DNA of 64,000 nt, from NCBI RefSeq assembly GCF_004011695.2, contig NC_082415.1, positions 1,722,715-1,786,714 on the forward strand. Direction: 5' to 3'. Positions 33,288 through 44,919 of the stretch are shown here, piece by piece. Position 1 is the stretch's first letter. Every line of letters begins with the position of its first letter. The DNA comes from Ascochyta rabiei (taxonomy: Eukaryota; Ascomycota; Dothideomycetes; Pleosporales; Didymellaceae). Below the pieces are notes generated by a model. The model saw only the letters and a list, made by a program, of their open reading frames with translations. It did no database searches and was not told where the DNA came from. The position numbers and the translations under genes are program-made.

Positions 33288-34352
33288 ATGACAGAGGATA
33301 GCGTTACAGGCGAGTATTTTAAGCATTTGGTTGAGTACGCGTTAGCAGTTTGCAAAGAGTGTAGACACGGCGTTTTGCCCAGCCAGGTCAGGAGTCATTT
33401 GCAGCGTCATCGTGTCAGCCGGAAGCAAGCCGAGTTAGTAGCAGAAGACGTGAGCAGTTAGGCCAGATTAATTCAATATGCAGGAGAGTTAGAAGTGCTA
33501 AGCTAGGCCATTTAGCCTATACATCAGTTACCAGTTTATGTAGACAGGTTAATGTGTCAGGTAGACGCAGACTATTGCTGTCAGATATTCTAAAGCGCAG
33601 AGGCAATAAGGAAGCATTGGCAGAAGACCCACAGTTGGTCAGTAGCAGGAAAAGGAGGTTGTCTGAGCTAGGTAGAGAAGGCAGAGATATAAGAGCGCAT
33701 CAGCAAAGGTTGTAAGAGAATCCATTGCCAGCAGTTGTTGGTCCAGGGCCTGGGGTCGCAGTATTTTGAGGTTGAGCAGCCTAACGACAATGGCCCAGAC
33801 GTTGTGCCAGATGGCAACGCGGCATAGGCGCAGGTGGGCGAGCAGATGGCCAAGGCGTGGGCCAACGTTAAGATGCGGACACAAAACACCATCCAGGAGG
33901 GAAAGAAAGACGAGGTAAACCTGTAGTTGGAGCGGACGCAGTAGTTGCTGTATTTAGTGGGCATGGAGCGACCTGAGCTGATGGCGTGCATCGAGGAACC
34001 CGTGGCAGAGCCCGATCCCAGGCAGGAGCAGCAGGCCGAGCCCGTAGAGGCAGCAATGTGGGCGGCGATAGAGGGATTGGCGCGGTTCAGTCAAGCGTCT
34101 GTTATCCACCGCATCGGCGTGTTCGTGCGGCTGGAGGCGATCCGGACAGAGAAGCACCAGACGCAATTCCAGCCGTTGCAGCCGTACATAGACGAGAAGT
34201 TGATTAGCAACTACATGCAGCTGTGGCAGCAGATATTGATGTTTTTTGCACAAACGCAATAGGAGCACGCGTAGAAGAGTCCAGCGTATTGTTTCACCTG
34301 CCAGCAGCAAGAGGCATGGGAGGCGTTGGTCAAGGCGGCGGAGAGAAGCGTC

Positions 34353-34384
<32 letters not shown>

Positions 34385-35008
34385 GGAAGAGGTGGAGGAC
34401 GAAGACGAAGAAGACGAGACCATGGCAGACGTCAACAAAGCCATCAACGAGATGGAGACAGACACAGCCGAGCCTACCACCAACGCCATCAGTAAGCCAG
34501 AGAGGTTGTTAAGCATCTAGAAGGCGTGTTTGGAGTTTTGCATTGCGTTGTTAAGCCAGTTAATTACGCGTAAGGAGTACGACAGCCTATTAGTGTGCGC
34601 ATTGGCCGTGTTAGGCGTGAAGGAGAATAGATAGAAAGGTGCCGAGCAGTATCCGCCCGTTTTGTTGGCTGTTATTAAGGTGGCGCGGTTTATGGTCGTG
34701 CAGCAGGCGTTAGAGTTGTTAGGCCTGTTAGATAATAAAGACGAGTTCGACAGTGACAGCGCGTACGAGAGCGACAACAGCAGCAACCTGCCCTGACGCC
34801 AGCGCAAAGGATGTTTACAGTTCGTGCAGGAGATAATAGACCGGTTCATGGTGCGCAGCAGCCACAGCCTAATGCAGTAGATGTTAGATTTGCAGACGTA
34901 CAGGTTGAAGATCTATTACAACACCACGTTACGCAGCCATGTTAAGTAGGTTAGCTGGGACGAGTTGTTGTATAAGAGTTTGCAGTTCAGCATAGCGCAG
35001 TTCTATCC
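33288..35008 (+). pseudogene. T2: truncated telomere-linked helicase (N-terminal part only)
   Basis: ATG at 33288 gives MTEDSVTGEYFKHLVEY then CKEC-x12-H-x4-H (the zinc finger, all four ligands kept). Recognisable TLH N-terminal blocks follow: IEGLARFSQASVIHRIGVFV, QPYIDEKL, a run of Glu at 34350-34395, and LEFCIALLSQLITRKEY. About 17 RIP-type stops. At 35008, in the middle of the block that in TLH2 reads FTIA.FCGIVHS, the gene is cut and joined to TATCCCAAAT, the start of a segment duplicated at 42552. The central module and helicase are therefore absent. It is more divergent from TLH2 than TLH3 is. Confidence 0.85.
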
Positions 35009-35407
35009 CAAATAGGTAGTTGCAGTGTACCTTCACTGGAGTTATAGCTTTGGTTTTGTTAGTGACAACAGCTACAGGACACTAGCGTATTTTCAGTCAC
35101 AACGTACGCTGGAATACTATTTAGTTGTACATTAGAATTCCATTTTTAAGTCCGTTCAAGCTAAAACGTAGACAACAGTCTCGCAGCACTCAACTCTGTT
35201 ATCCATGCAACCCCCAGCATCATTGTCTACTTGGTTGGTAGTGTTAGGGTTGGTGCTTGTAGTTGGGGTTGGTCAGGGTTAGGCTAGTGCGCGGAGGACT
35301 AGGCCCCGCCGCATCACTACAACAGAACAACTCTGTAAACACTAACACAAGAAAGTAACACACTTACTACATAGCACAGAATAAAAAATTGTAGTATGCT
35401 ATTTGCC
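35009..35407. repeat. Shared segment downstream of A2 (copy 1)
   Basis: About 390 bp that recur at 42552-42955 with few differences (GTGTACCTTCACTGGAGTTA, CACAACGTACGCTGGAATAC, CCCCCAGCATCATTGTC, CAGAATAAAAAATTGTAGTA). It directly precedes the A2 stop and so includes the 3' flank of the A genes. A plus-strand frame reads LHWSYSFGFVSDN in both copies, but I see no reason to call it a gene. Confidence 0.8.
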
Positions 35408-37198
35408 TTAAAAAGGCTTACACAGCTCAATCAAGGTAAGCTGGCGCATCAGACGGGCGGGCGCAGGGCTCTTAGCGGGTCCTTGAGACAGCGCATCCTC
35501 AGCGCCGTCGTCGTCGCCGTTCTTGGTGTCTTCGCCATCTTCCATCTCGCTGTCTTCAATCTCCTCTACTTGCGTCGCCGGTGTCGGCGTGTCTGCCTCG
35601 ATCGACAGCGTTGCCTTCTCGCTGATGGATCCGCCAGAGATGCCTTCTAAGCCTAGCCAGGCGTCTAAGGCCATGCTTGCTTTGTGGGCCTCCGGATTCA
35701 CCTCTACAACCAACTTAAGCCAGATGTACCAGAAGGGGACGTAGAGATTGTTCTCTACCTACAAGTTAGAGATAATGTTGTGCGGCATCAGGCAGAGCAT
35801 GCCCCAGCCTAGCTGCTTGGCTGCTTCGTACCAGCGGAGCGCTTGGTGCAGCTGCTTCTTGAATCGCTGACGCTGCTGACGCCCCGACATGGCGGTGGCG
35901 GACAGCAGCAGGGCGTCCATGGCCTCAGAGCTGACTTTGCCCCTGCTGCCTCGGTTCTTAGCATCGCTGCTGCGGGCAACGTCTTGCTCCTTAATCTGGT
36001 CTATCCTCTTAGTGTACGCCTTGCTGAGGAAAGCTATAGCCTAGCGGTACTTAATATAGATAATATCCAACTCCTGCTTGTAGCGATCGCACAGGCTCCA
36101 GGCGGAGGCGAGCGCGCTCTTTGGCACAGTCGAGGAGCTATTCTTCTGCGACAGCGACCAGCGGGTGCGCGAGGAAGCGGGCGGGCGATCCTCCACAGAC
36201 TCCTGCGTAAAGGGTAAGCCTTGTGTGCGCCAGCTCCGCAGAAATGCAGCCGCAGAGGCCTGGGAGGTAGTGTTGCCAATAGAGTTGGCCTTTTTGAGCA
36301 TGCCAGAAGCTGTTAGGTAAGGCGTTGCGGTACTGCTGTACAGGTCGTCGTCGTTAACCAGCTGCTTGAGGATCCAAGAGATGAACGGCTCATCCTGCCG
36401 CAAGATGGAGGCATAGGCACCGTGTTCCCTGCGGGATGCCGACTCGGGCGGCAGCACCAACCTAAGGTCCTGTTTCTTCTGCGCTCGCATAAGCTCCAGC
36501 TTCCTGGCGCGCTCCTGCTTAGCACGACGGTTTTTGTTAGAGACGCTCGTGATCTGGGGCGGTTCCTCGTGTCCAACCTGTCCACGGACGGGCTGTTTAG
36601 GGTCCTCAGCCGCCTCAGATTTACTAGGCGGCGCAAGCTGCTCAGGTTCCTCTGCTTCGTCCTCTGCTTCCAGCGGCGTCGCAGGACTGGGAGACTCGCT
36701 GGCTCGTCGGAGGCGCTTGGACGGCCGCGCTGAGCTGGATGCAGCAGCGCGCTTTGTCGACGGTGGTAGGGAATCGCGGGGCTGCTGCGCTGAAGGGGGT
36801 TCCTTCTAGAAGCTGTCGCTCAGGCTGCTAGCAAGATCCTGCGCTGCAGAGACCAGCCGGGCCCAAGCATCAGCAGGCAGCGCGTCCTTAGCAAGCGTCT
36901 CCTTTAACAGCCATATCGCCGACAGCACAGAGTAGGCGACAAAGACAGGCTTGCAGACACTTGTCTCGGCCGGAATCAGCCAGCCTGCGCTGTGCGGGCG
37001 GAATAGAGCATCACGCTGCGAGTCTAAGACAGTTGCCTTGCTCTAAAACAGCTTTTAGTAGTCTAGGTTTGGCAGGTTGTATGCGAGCCTGTAGGCAAAG
37101 CTCGACTCGCTGGCTAGCGGGAAGCTCCGGGGCCCACCATCGAATTGCTTGGCGGCATCTTCCAACGCGGAGATCTAGGGTAGATTAGATGGTGACAT
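35408..37198 (-). pseudogene. A2: partner protein A, pseudogene with frame preserved
   Basis: Minus-strand frame of 597 codons from ATG at 37198 (MSPSNLP) to TAA at 35408, with no frameshift and about six in-frame stops. Blocks: LEDAAKQFDGG; RPHSAGWLIPAETSVCKPVFVAYSVLSAIWLLKETLA; a Ser/Pro/Glu-rich middle with a basic KRLRRA; NKNRRAKQERARKLELMRAQKK; AYASILRQDEPFISWILKQLV; LASAWSLCDRYKQELDIIYIKYR; LGWGMLCLMPHNII; ALDAWLGLEGISGG; an acidic EEIEDSEMEDGED stretch; then LTLIELCKPF at the end. No known domain recognised. Divergent from TLH2 with ~200 bp between the start codons. Role unknown; pairing with TLH suggests a telomere-linked function. Confidence 0.85.
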
Positions 37199-37401
37199 AA
37201 CTGTTTGTTTATTAATGTAGGAGATACAGCGGAAGAAGAAAGAGATTTGTTGGGTTAAGCCCCTGACTAGGGTAACAGACCGAACGGAGATCAGCCTGTA
37301 CAACATAAGCGGGCGCACAAGCTGGGGTGCGAAACTCAACATAACCCAGCGATAAGAACAGCGACTGCAGCGTTGGATCAAGCAAGAACCAAGCCACCAA
37401 C
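37199..37401. promoter_or_regulatory. Bidirectional A2/TLH2 intergenic promoter region
   Basis: Only ~200 bp separate the two divergent ATG codons. The same arrangement and sequence (GTAACAGACCGAACGGAGAT, AACATAACCCAGCGATAAGA) are kept before TLH3 at 44720-44919. No clear TATA box. Shared control is inferred from the spacing only. Confidence 0.5.
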
Positions 37402-40400
37402 ATGTCGGCAGAAGAAGTCAAGAATCCGTATTTTGAGCACTTGGCTGAGTACCAGGTCGCAGTGTGCAGAGCGTGCCGATACGCAGTATAGCCAGATTAG
37501 ATCAAGAGCCACTTACACAAACAGCACAAGAAGTCACTTAAAAGCGTTAAGGCGGTTAGGGAAGCTGTACGTCAGTAGGCAGGCTTGCTACAGTACCCTA
37601 CGGAGTTGGAGATACCCAGCAACAGCGTACAGGCGATCCCCCAGCTGCCCGTATTCGACAACGGGCTGCTGTGTTAACTCGAACCAGAGACATGCTAACT
37701 AGTGTTCCGCAGCCTAAAGATGCTGAAAGAACATTAGCGTACAACACATGGGTAGTTAGCTAGAAAGAAATGCAGACGCCCTAGCCGAACCTGGGTAAAG
37801 GCGTTACAGGCCCAGCTTAAAGATGGCTGCAAGCGCGTACACTGCCAGCGACTTTTTAGCAGCCAGCACAGATTACAGTACTTCGAGGTGCGTCACACCC
37901 TAGACAGCGGTCCGCAGCCCGTCCCTATTAAGGGCGAGGCAGCGTGGGCGCGTGTAGGCGAGGAGATGGCTAAGACGTAGGCCAACGTCAAGAACTGGAC
38001 GAAGACAATGATCGAAGACAGGGAGAAGGACGAGGCAGCCCTATGGCTGGAGCGGACTAGGTGGCTGCTGTACTTGAACAAACTGGATCGTACTAAATTG
38101 CTAGCAAGCATTAAGGAGCCTAACATAGACCTAGAGAAAGATAAGGAGCCCGTTAAGGCTGCAATTTGGAGCGCGATGGATGGACTGGCCTGCGTAAGCT
38201 AGACGTCTGTTATTAAGCAGACAGGCATATTTGTGCGTATGGAAGCCATTTGTATAGAGAAGTATTAGACTAGGTACACGCCGCTGCAGGCGTATATGGA
38301 CAAGAAGTTGATTAAAGAGCAGTCACGTCTATAGAAGCAGATACTGATGTTTTTTACACAGACGCAGAGGGAGCACTGCTGGAAGAGCCCCAAGTACCGC
38401 TTCACGCAGCAGCAGCGCGAGGCGTGGGAGGCGTTGATCGAGCAGGCAGAGAGAGACGTAGGCGGGGCAGAGATGGAGATAGCAGACGAGGACCAGGACG
38501 AGGACGGGGAGGAAGAGGAGGACGAGATGATGATCGATAAGCTTGACAACGAGCAGGACCCGTCCGAACGCGACAATGAGCCTGAGCACGCGAAGCTGAG
38601 GCTGATCAAAAAAGCGTGCTTAGACTTTTGCATTGCGTTGCTTAAACAGACTATCTGCTGCAAGGAGTACAATTGCGCGATGGTGTACGCGTTGGCCGTG
38701 CTCGGCGTTAAGGAAGACGGCTGGAAGGGCCCTAAGCTGTACCCGCCAATCTTGTTGTCTGTGATCAAAATCACCTGTTTCATAGTTGTGCAGCACGCAC
38801 TGGAGCTGTCTGAGCCGTTTAAAGAGCAGGCGTTCAACAACAATAGCGCGTACGGGGGGAGCGACAGCAGCAGTAGCCCCCCTAGTCAGCGTTAACCTAA
38901 AGGCTGCTTAGAGTTTGTGTAGCAGATAATGGACAGGTTTATAGTGTGAGGGAGCCACAGCCTAATGTAGTAGATGCTTGACTTACGCACGTACAGGCTG
39001 AAGGTGCACTACAACACTACGTTGCGCAGCCATATTAAGTAGATAGGGAAGGATAAGCTGCTGTATAAGAACTTGCACTTTACTATAGCCTAGTTCTGCG
39101 GCATAGTGCACAGTATGCAGGCTGAGGCCAAGCGGCTGCTGGTGGAGGAGTTGCTGTTTTGCGGCGAGCAGACAGCAGGTCAAGTGCCCCCAATCCCATG
39201 GGAGCAGCTGCGCGACAACCCGACTAATAAGCGGCCAGGGTGGAACTTTTTGCAGGACCACCGCACGCGCATGCCTGTAGATAGGGAAAAGTGGTTGTTT
39301 AAGCAGGTAGGCCAGGACAACAGCGTCAGGGAAAGGTTTATTAAGCCAGGAACCTGTTTAGGCATCGACTAGAAAGAGGTGGAGCGGTACATGGATTAAG
39401 TAATTGCGTTTTAAGAGAAGCTGGCCGCGTTAGTGCACATGGCAGAAGGGCAACCTGCAAGGTGGCCAGAGTTAGGCAGCGTTCAACACAGCAACACTAT
39501 TAAGGGGGGCTACTGAAACATTTTTATTAAGGACGGCATAGTTGCGTTTGTTATGTGGTACTACAAGGGGTATGCTGTAAGCAGCAATGTTAAGATCATT
39601 TACTGGTACTTGCTGCGCAAGGTAGGCAAGCTGGTGGTGTATTACATGTGGTTAGTGTTGCCATTTTAGCAGCAGTTAGAGGCAATAGTGTAGGAGAAAG
39701 AGGCAATATCATCACACATGTGGCCAGCAGACCCCAGCAGACAGAAGTGGACAAGCAACCAATTTTGTGAAATACTGAAGCGTGAAAGCAGAGTAGGTTT
39801 AAAGCAAGAGTTAACGATTGCAGCATACTGTGAGATTGCCATCAGCATCAGCCAGAGGTTTTTGCGGCCATTGTCGGCATTTCGAGCAGAGGAGGGAGAG
39901 GAGAACAAGGAGTGGAATGAGAAGAATATGCTCGCCAACATCTAGGACAAGCAGGCCAGCCACAGCGCGCATGTAGCCGGCATGGTATACACGCGCGGGA
40001 TTATAGAGATAGCAGGCGTTACAGCAGATAGGCAGCAGCTGTTCCGCAACTCAAGCACTAATTGGCACTGGTTTTTAGGTTTCTAGTCTGCCGTAGACGC
40101 AGTGGCAGACGTTAAGAAGCGGAAGAAGGCGCCGTTCAAGAGCGAGGCCGACGAGGCGAGGATAGAGCGGCTGGAGCGGCTGAGGAAGATGGACCTGGCA
40201 GCGCAACTTAAGCGAATAAAGGGCAAGAAAGCCAAATTCAGAGGCGTGCAGAAGGAGGCGATTAAGGCGATTATTGCCGGCGAGAGCCCCGTCGTGGCTG
40301 TGATGCCGACTGGCGCAGGCAAGAGCATGCTGTTTATGTTGCTGGCGTGGGCAGAGCAAGGTAGAACAACAGTTGTTGTTGTGCCGTTGGTTTTGCTGCG

Positions 40401-42107
40401 TAGTAACATGATGCGGCAATGCAAGGAGCTGGGGATATCGTGTGCTGAGTGGCAGAGTTGCTGCCTGCCTGACGCAGCAGCCATTATGTTTGTAACGCCT
40501 GAGTCGGCAGTAGGAGAAGCGTTCGCGACGTTTTTGAACCGGCTGCGAGCAACGCAGCAGCTGGACCGCATCGTGATTAACAAGTGTCACATTGTGTTAA
40601 ACCGTTGCTACACGTTCCGCAAGCAGATGCAACAGCTTGGCAGGCTGGCAGCAGCTGAGACGCAGATGGTGCTGTTAACAGCAACGTTGCTGCTGACAGA
40701 AGAAGATGAGCTGTATTGACGAATGCATTACAAGCAGAAGCAGGTCAAGATGTTTAGACAACTAACTACTAGGACGAACGTGGCGTATCAGACCATCCAG
40801 ATCAGCCAGTCCGCGAAGAAGAAGGACGTTGAGTTGATGGTTGTTAAGACGGTGCGGCAGAAGATGTAGAAGTACAGGACAGGTAAGCTTATTGTGTACA
40901 GCAACTTAAAGCTGAAGGTAAAGGCAATAGCAGAGCAATTGGATTGTTACGCGTATCACGCGGATGCTATAGGCAAGCCAACCATGTTAGCAGACTTTAT
41001 GGCAGGTAAGCAGCGCGTGATTGTAGCAACAAGCGCGTTAGGGATAGGCGTGGACATACCGGATGTACGGTGCATTATTCACATTAATTAGCCGTTCACT
41101 ATGTTAGATTACGCACAAGAGAGCAGCAGGGCAGGCCAGGACAGGTTGCAAAGCGAGGCGGTTTTAATTGTTTAGGATAGGAAACAACGCACTAACAACA
41201 ACAGGACAGAAGCTGAGCGGCAGATGGTAAGGGAGTATGTGGAAGGTGGCGAGAGCAGGGCGGTTGGCTGCAGGAGGGAAGTGTTGGACGGGTATTTGGA
41301 TGGGAGGAAGGATCAAGCAGGGTGTAGAGAGGAGGACAACGAGGAGATGTGCGACGTGTGTCGAGGGATAGACGGGCAGCTGGAGGAGGTGGTAGAGGAA
41401 GAAACAGAAGAAGAGAGCGAGCCAGAGAACAACGATCGGGACGAGATAGACGTCGTTGAAGCCGAGCAAGAAGAGGTGCAGCAGGTGTTTCGGCAGCAGG
41501 AGCAGGCGCGTCGGGGGCTGTGGCAGACGTTGACGGAGCATCGACAGCAAGAGTTTGCCAATATAGAGTAGGTGCGCAGGCAGTTAGCGTAGTAGGCGAA
41601 TCGATGCAGGATATGCAAGGGAGCAGGCAACGCGCAGAGCGGACACAACATACGGCAGTGTTAGAGGGCAGAAAGTAAAAAAGCAAAAGAGATGGTACAG
41701 AGGATAGATGATCAAGTTCGGTTCAACATGTTTTTAGGCTGTTTCCCGTGCGGTGGCGTGCCGCAGGAGATTTGCAATAGCTGGGAACTGAACGGGGAGG
41801 GGCGATATTAACAAGTAGAGGACAGAACTTGTTAGTACACTGGGGTATTAAGCGCAGGGTTAATAGGCATAGTATTCGGTTACACAGAGGCAAATGCCCA
41901 ATAGCAGGTCTAATTAGCGGAGCTTGGGGTGGACGATGCAGGACCGGGTAGGATGTTAATCGAATATTTAGGGAAGAAGCAGCCGCTAGACAACGTGGAG
42001 AGCAACAATTTAGTTAAGGAATTTTGTTAGATTACGCGGTTGTTAGCTGAGTAGACGCAGTAGATGCAGTAGTAGCAAATAAAAGAATTTCCGCTTACAA
42101 TTCATAG
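37402..42107 (+). pseudogene. TLH2: telomere-linked RecQ helicase pseudogene
   Basis: ATG at 37402 (MSAEEVKNPYFEHLAEY). Zinc finger CRAC-x12-H-x4-H at 37465-37525 with two TAG codons inside. Central module: QPARWPELGSVQ, MWYYKGYAVSS, KVGKLVVYYMWLVLPF (39450-39670). Helicase core on one open stretch 40102-40719: MPTGAGKS (motif I), VTPESAVGEAF, VINKCH (motif II; DECH expected, two acidic residues lost to Asn/Lys by G-to-A), LLTATLLL. Then ATSALGIGVDIPDVRCIIHIN and QESSRAGQD (motif VI damaged). A KRLK-type basic region precedes the core. C-terminal CRIC-x9-H-x4-C near 41603-41660 and CFPC...IC. Many stops, yet the frame is largely kept: decay is mostly point mutation. Confidence 0.9.
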
Positions 42108-42551
42108 AAGCGGTGCAGCCGAGTTAGGTTCAGGCTGGGACGGAAGTCAGGGTAGTAGAGTTGCGGTCGGGCCCGGACGCAAGTTAGCATTAGGGTTAAG
42201 TTCCAGTCTGGACGCAAATTAAGGTAGAGTTACCGGCGTTTACGGCAAGCAGATTATTAACAAGACAGACAAAGGAGCAGAAGCGCACACAAGCGCAGAG
42301 AGCATAAGTAAAGAGGGCAGCAGAGACAAGTAGAGGTGTTAGAGCTGCGGTGGGGGCTGGGACGTATGTCAGGATAGGGTTAGGGTTATACGTGGTTTGG
42401 TTAAGCAAGCAACAGCATGTAGAAGAACACAGACGCCCGCAAGAGACAGCCACCAACCTGAGTAGTTCCCCCCAACCTATGCGGATCCCCCAACCTAAGT
42501 AAAGCCCCCAACCCAAGTAAAGCCCCCCAACCTAAGTAGAGCCCCCAACCT
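42108..42551. repeat. Short subtelomeric block after TLH2
   Basis: Shortened version of the block behind the other TLH genes. Repeated GTCAGGRTAG motifs and an interstitial GGATAGGGTTAGGGTTA at 42371, then a brief array of CCCCCAACCTAAGTAGAGC-type units (42460-42550) that ends at the duplicated TATCCCAAAT junction. Confidence 0.75.
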
Positions 42552-42955
42552 ATCCCAAATGGGTAGTTGCAGTGTACCTTCACTGGAGTTACAGCTTTGG
42601 GTTTGTTAGTGACAACGGCTACAGGACACTTGCGTATTTTCAGTCACAACGTACGCTGGAATACTATTTAGTTGTACGCTGGAATTCCATTTTCAAGTCT
42701 GTTCAAGCTGAGATGCGGCCGACGCTCTTGCAGCACTTAACTCTGTTATCTATGCAACCCCCAGCATCATTGTCCCATTGGTTGGTAGTGTTGGGGTTGG
42801 TGCTTGTAGTTGGGGTTAGTTAGGGTTAGGCTAGCGCGCGGAGGACCAGGGCCGCGCCGCATCACCACAACAGAACAACTCTGCAAACACTAACACAAGA
42901 AGTAAACACACTTACTACATAGTACAGAATAAAAAATTGTAGTACGCTATTTGCC
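42552..42955. repeat. Shared segment downstream of A3 (copy 2)
   Basis: Second copy of 35009-35407. Here its left neighbour is the subtelomeric array, whereas in copy 1 it is the truncated T2 helicase. It therefore marks the left edge of a duplicated unit of about 7.5 kb. Confidence 0.8.
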
Positions 42956-44719
42956 TTAAAAAGGCTTACACAGCTTAAGCAAAGTAAGTTGGCACATTAG
43001 ACGGACAGGTGCAGGGCTTTTCGCTGTCTTCCAGGCGGGCGCAGGCTCAACGTCATTTTCGTCCCCGCCGCCTTCGCTGTCCTCCACCTCGCTGTCTTCA
43101 ATCTCCTCCACCTGTGTCGCCAACATAGGCATGTTTGCCTTAATTGACAGCGTTGCCTTCTTGCTGATAGATCCGCCAGAGATGCCCTCTAAGCCCAGCC
43201 AGGCGTCTAAGGCCATGCTTGCTTTGTGGGCCTCCAGATTCACCTTTACAACCAGCTCAAGCCAGATGTGCCAGAAGGGGACGCAGAGATCGTTCTCCAC
43301 CCACAAGTTGGAGATGATGTCGTGCGGCATCAGGCAGAGCATGCCCCAGCCCAGCTGCTTGGCTGCTTTGTACCAGCGGAGCGCCTGGTGCAGCCGCCTC
43401 TTGAACCGCTGTTGCTGCTCAGGCCCTGAAGCGGCGGTGACAGACAGCAGCAGGGCGTCTATGGCCTTAGAGCTGACCTTGCCCTTGCCGTATCGGTTGT
43501 TGCCCTTGTTGTTCAGCCTCGCAGCGTCCTGCGCCTGGATCTGGTCGATCTTCTCGGTGTAGGCCTTGCCAAGGAAAGCCATGGCCCAGCGGTACTTAAT
43601 GTGGATGATGTCCAGCTCCTGCTCGTAGCAATCGCACAGGCTCCAGGCGGAGGCGAGCGCGCTCTGGAGCACCGTCAAGGCGCTGCTCTTCTGCGACAGC
43701 TGCCAGCGGCTGCGGGAGGAAGCGGGCGGGCGGGTTTCCCCAGGCTCCTGCGCAAAAGGCGATCCTTGCATACGCCAGCTTCGCAGGAAGGCAGCAGCCA
43801 AGACCTAGGAAGCAGCATTGCTAATGGAGCGGGCCTTGTTAAGCATGCCAGAAGCTGTCAGGTAAGGCGCTGTGGCGCTGCTGTACAGGTTGTTGTTGTC
43901 GTCCACCAGCTGCTTAAGGATCCATGAAATGAACGGCTCGTCCTGGCGCGAGATGGAGGCATAGGCACCGTGTTCCCTACGAGATGCCGACTCAGGCAGC
44001 GGTACCAATCTAAGGTCCTGCTTCTTCTGCGCTCGCATAAGCTCCAGCTTCTTAGCGCGCTCTTGCTCAGCCTAGCGATTTTTGTTGGTGATGGTCGTGA
44101 TCTGGGCGGGTTCCTCCTGGCTGATCTGTTCACGGACAGGCTCCTCAGGCTCAGGCTCCTCCAACCCGTCAGACTCGTTTGACCTTGACAGCTGCGGCGT
44201 TGTTAGGCTGGGAGGCTTGGTGGCTAGCCGGAGACGCTTCGACAGCAGCGCCGAACTCGACGCAGCAGCGCGCTTTGTTGACCGCGGTAGGGAGTCGCAG
44301 GGCCGCTGCGCTGAAGGGGGTTCCGTTTAAAAGCTGTTGCTCGCGCTGTCAGCAAGGTCCTGTGCTGCAGAGACCAGCCGCGCCCACGTATCAGCAGGCA
44401 ACGCGCTTTCAGCGAGCGTCTCCCTTAACAGCCATATCGCCGACAGCACAGAGTAGGCGACAAAGACAGGCTTGCAGACACTTGTCTCGTCCAGAACCAG
44501 CCAGCCTGCGCTGTGCGGGCGGAGTAGAGCATCACGCTGCGAGTTTGAGACAGTCGCCCTGCTCCAGAACAGCTTTTAGTAGTCCTTGTTTGGCAGGTTA
44601 TATGCGAGCCTGTGGGCAAAGCTAGACTTGCTGGCCAAGGGGAAGCTCCAAGGCCCGCCATCGAATTGCTTGGCGGCATCTTCCAGCGCGGAGATCCACG
44701 GCAGATTAGATAGCGACAT
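42956..44719 (-). pseudogene. A3: partner protein A, nearly intact pseudogene
   Basis: The best-preserved A frame: 588 codons from ATG at 44719 (MSLSNLPWISALEDAAKQFDGG) to TAA at 42956 with no frameshift and only about four in-frame stops (after NLPNKDY, after SASNSF, after TITNKNR, after ISNAAS). Open for 281 codons at 42956-43801. Conserved blocks as in A2: VCKPVFVAYSVLSAIWLLRETLA, YASISRQDEPFISWILKQLV, SAWSLCDCYEQELDIIHIKYRWA, LHQALRWYKAAKQLGWGMLCLMPHD, MALDAWLGLEGISGG, EEIEDSEVEDSEGG. No signal peptide or membrane segment; acidic C-terminal region and basic middle suggest a nuclear protein, which is inference. Confidence 0.87.
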
Positions 44720-44919
44720 GTTTGTTTGTTAACGTCGAAGATAAGGGGAAAGAAGAAGCAGTTGTGTTGTGCTGAGCCCCTGGACCAGGGTAACAGCCTG
44801 AACGGAGATTGGTCCGTACATCATGAGCTGACGCAGAGGCTGGGGTGTGAAACTTAACATAACCCAGCAATAAGAACAGCGACTGCAGCGTTGGATTAAG
44901 CAAGAACTAAGCCACCAAC
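44720..44919. promoter_or_regulatory. Bidirectional A3/TLH3 intergenic promoter region
   Basis: 200 bp between divergent start codons, homologous to 37199-37401. The short spacing is kept although the genes are dead, as expected for a block duplication. Confidence 0.5.

Noticed and set aside
34211..34516. Ser-rich minus-strand frame opposite the T2 acidic region
   Set aside because: It is the antisense of the Glu-rich linker of the truncated helicase.
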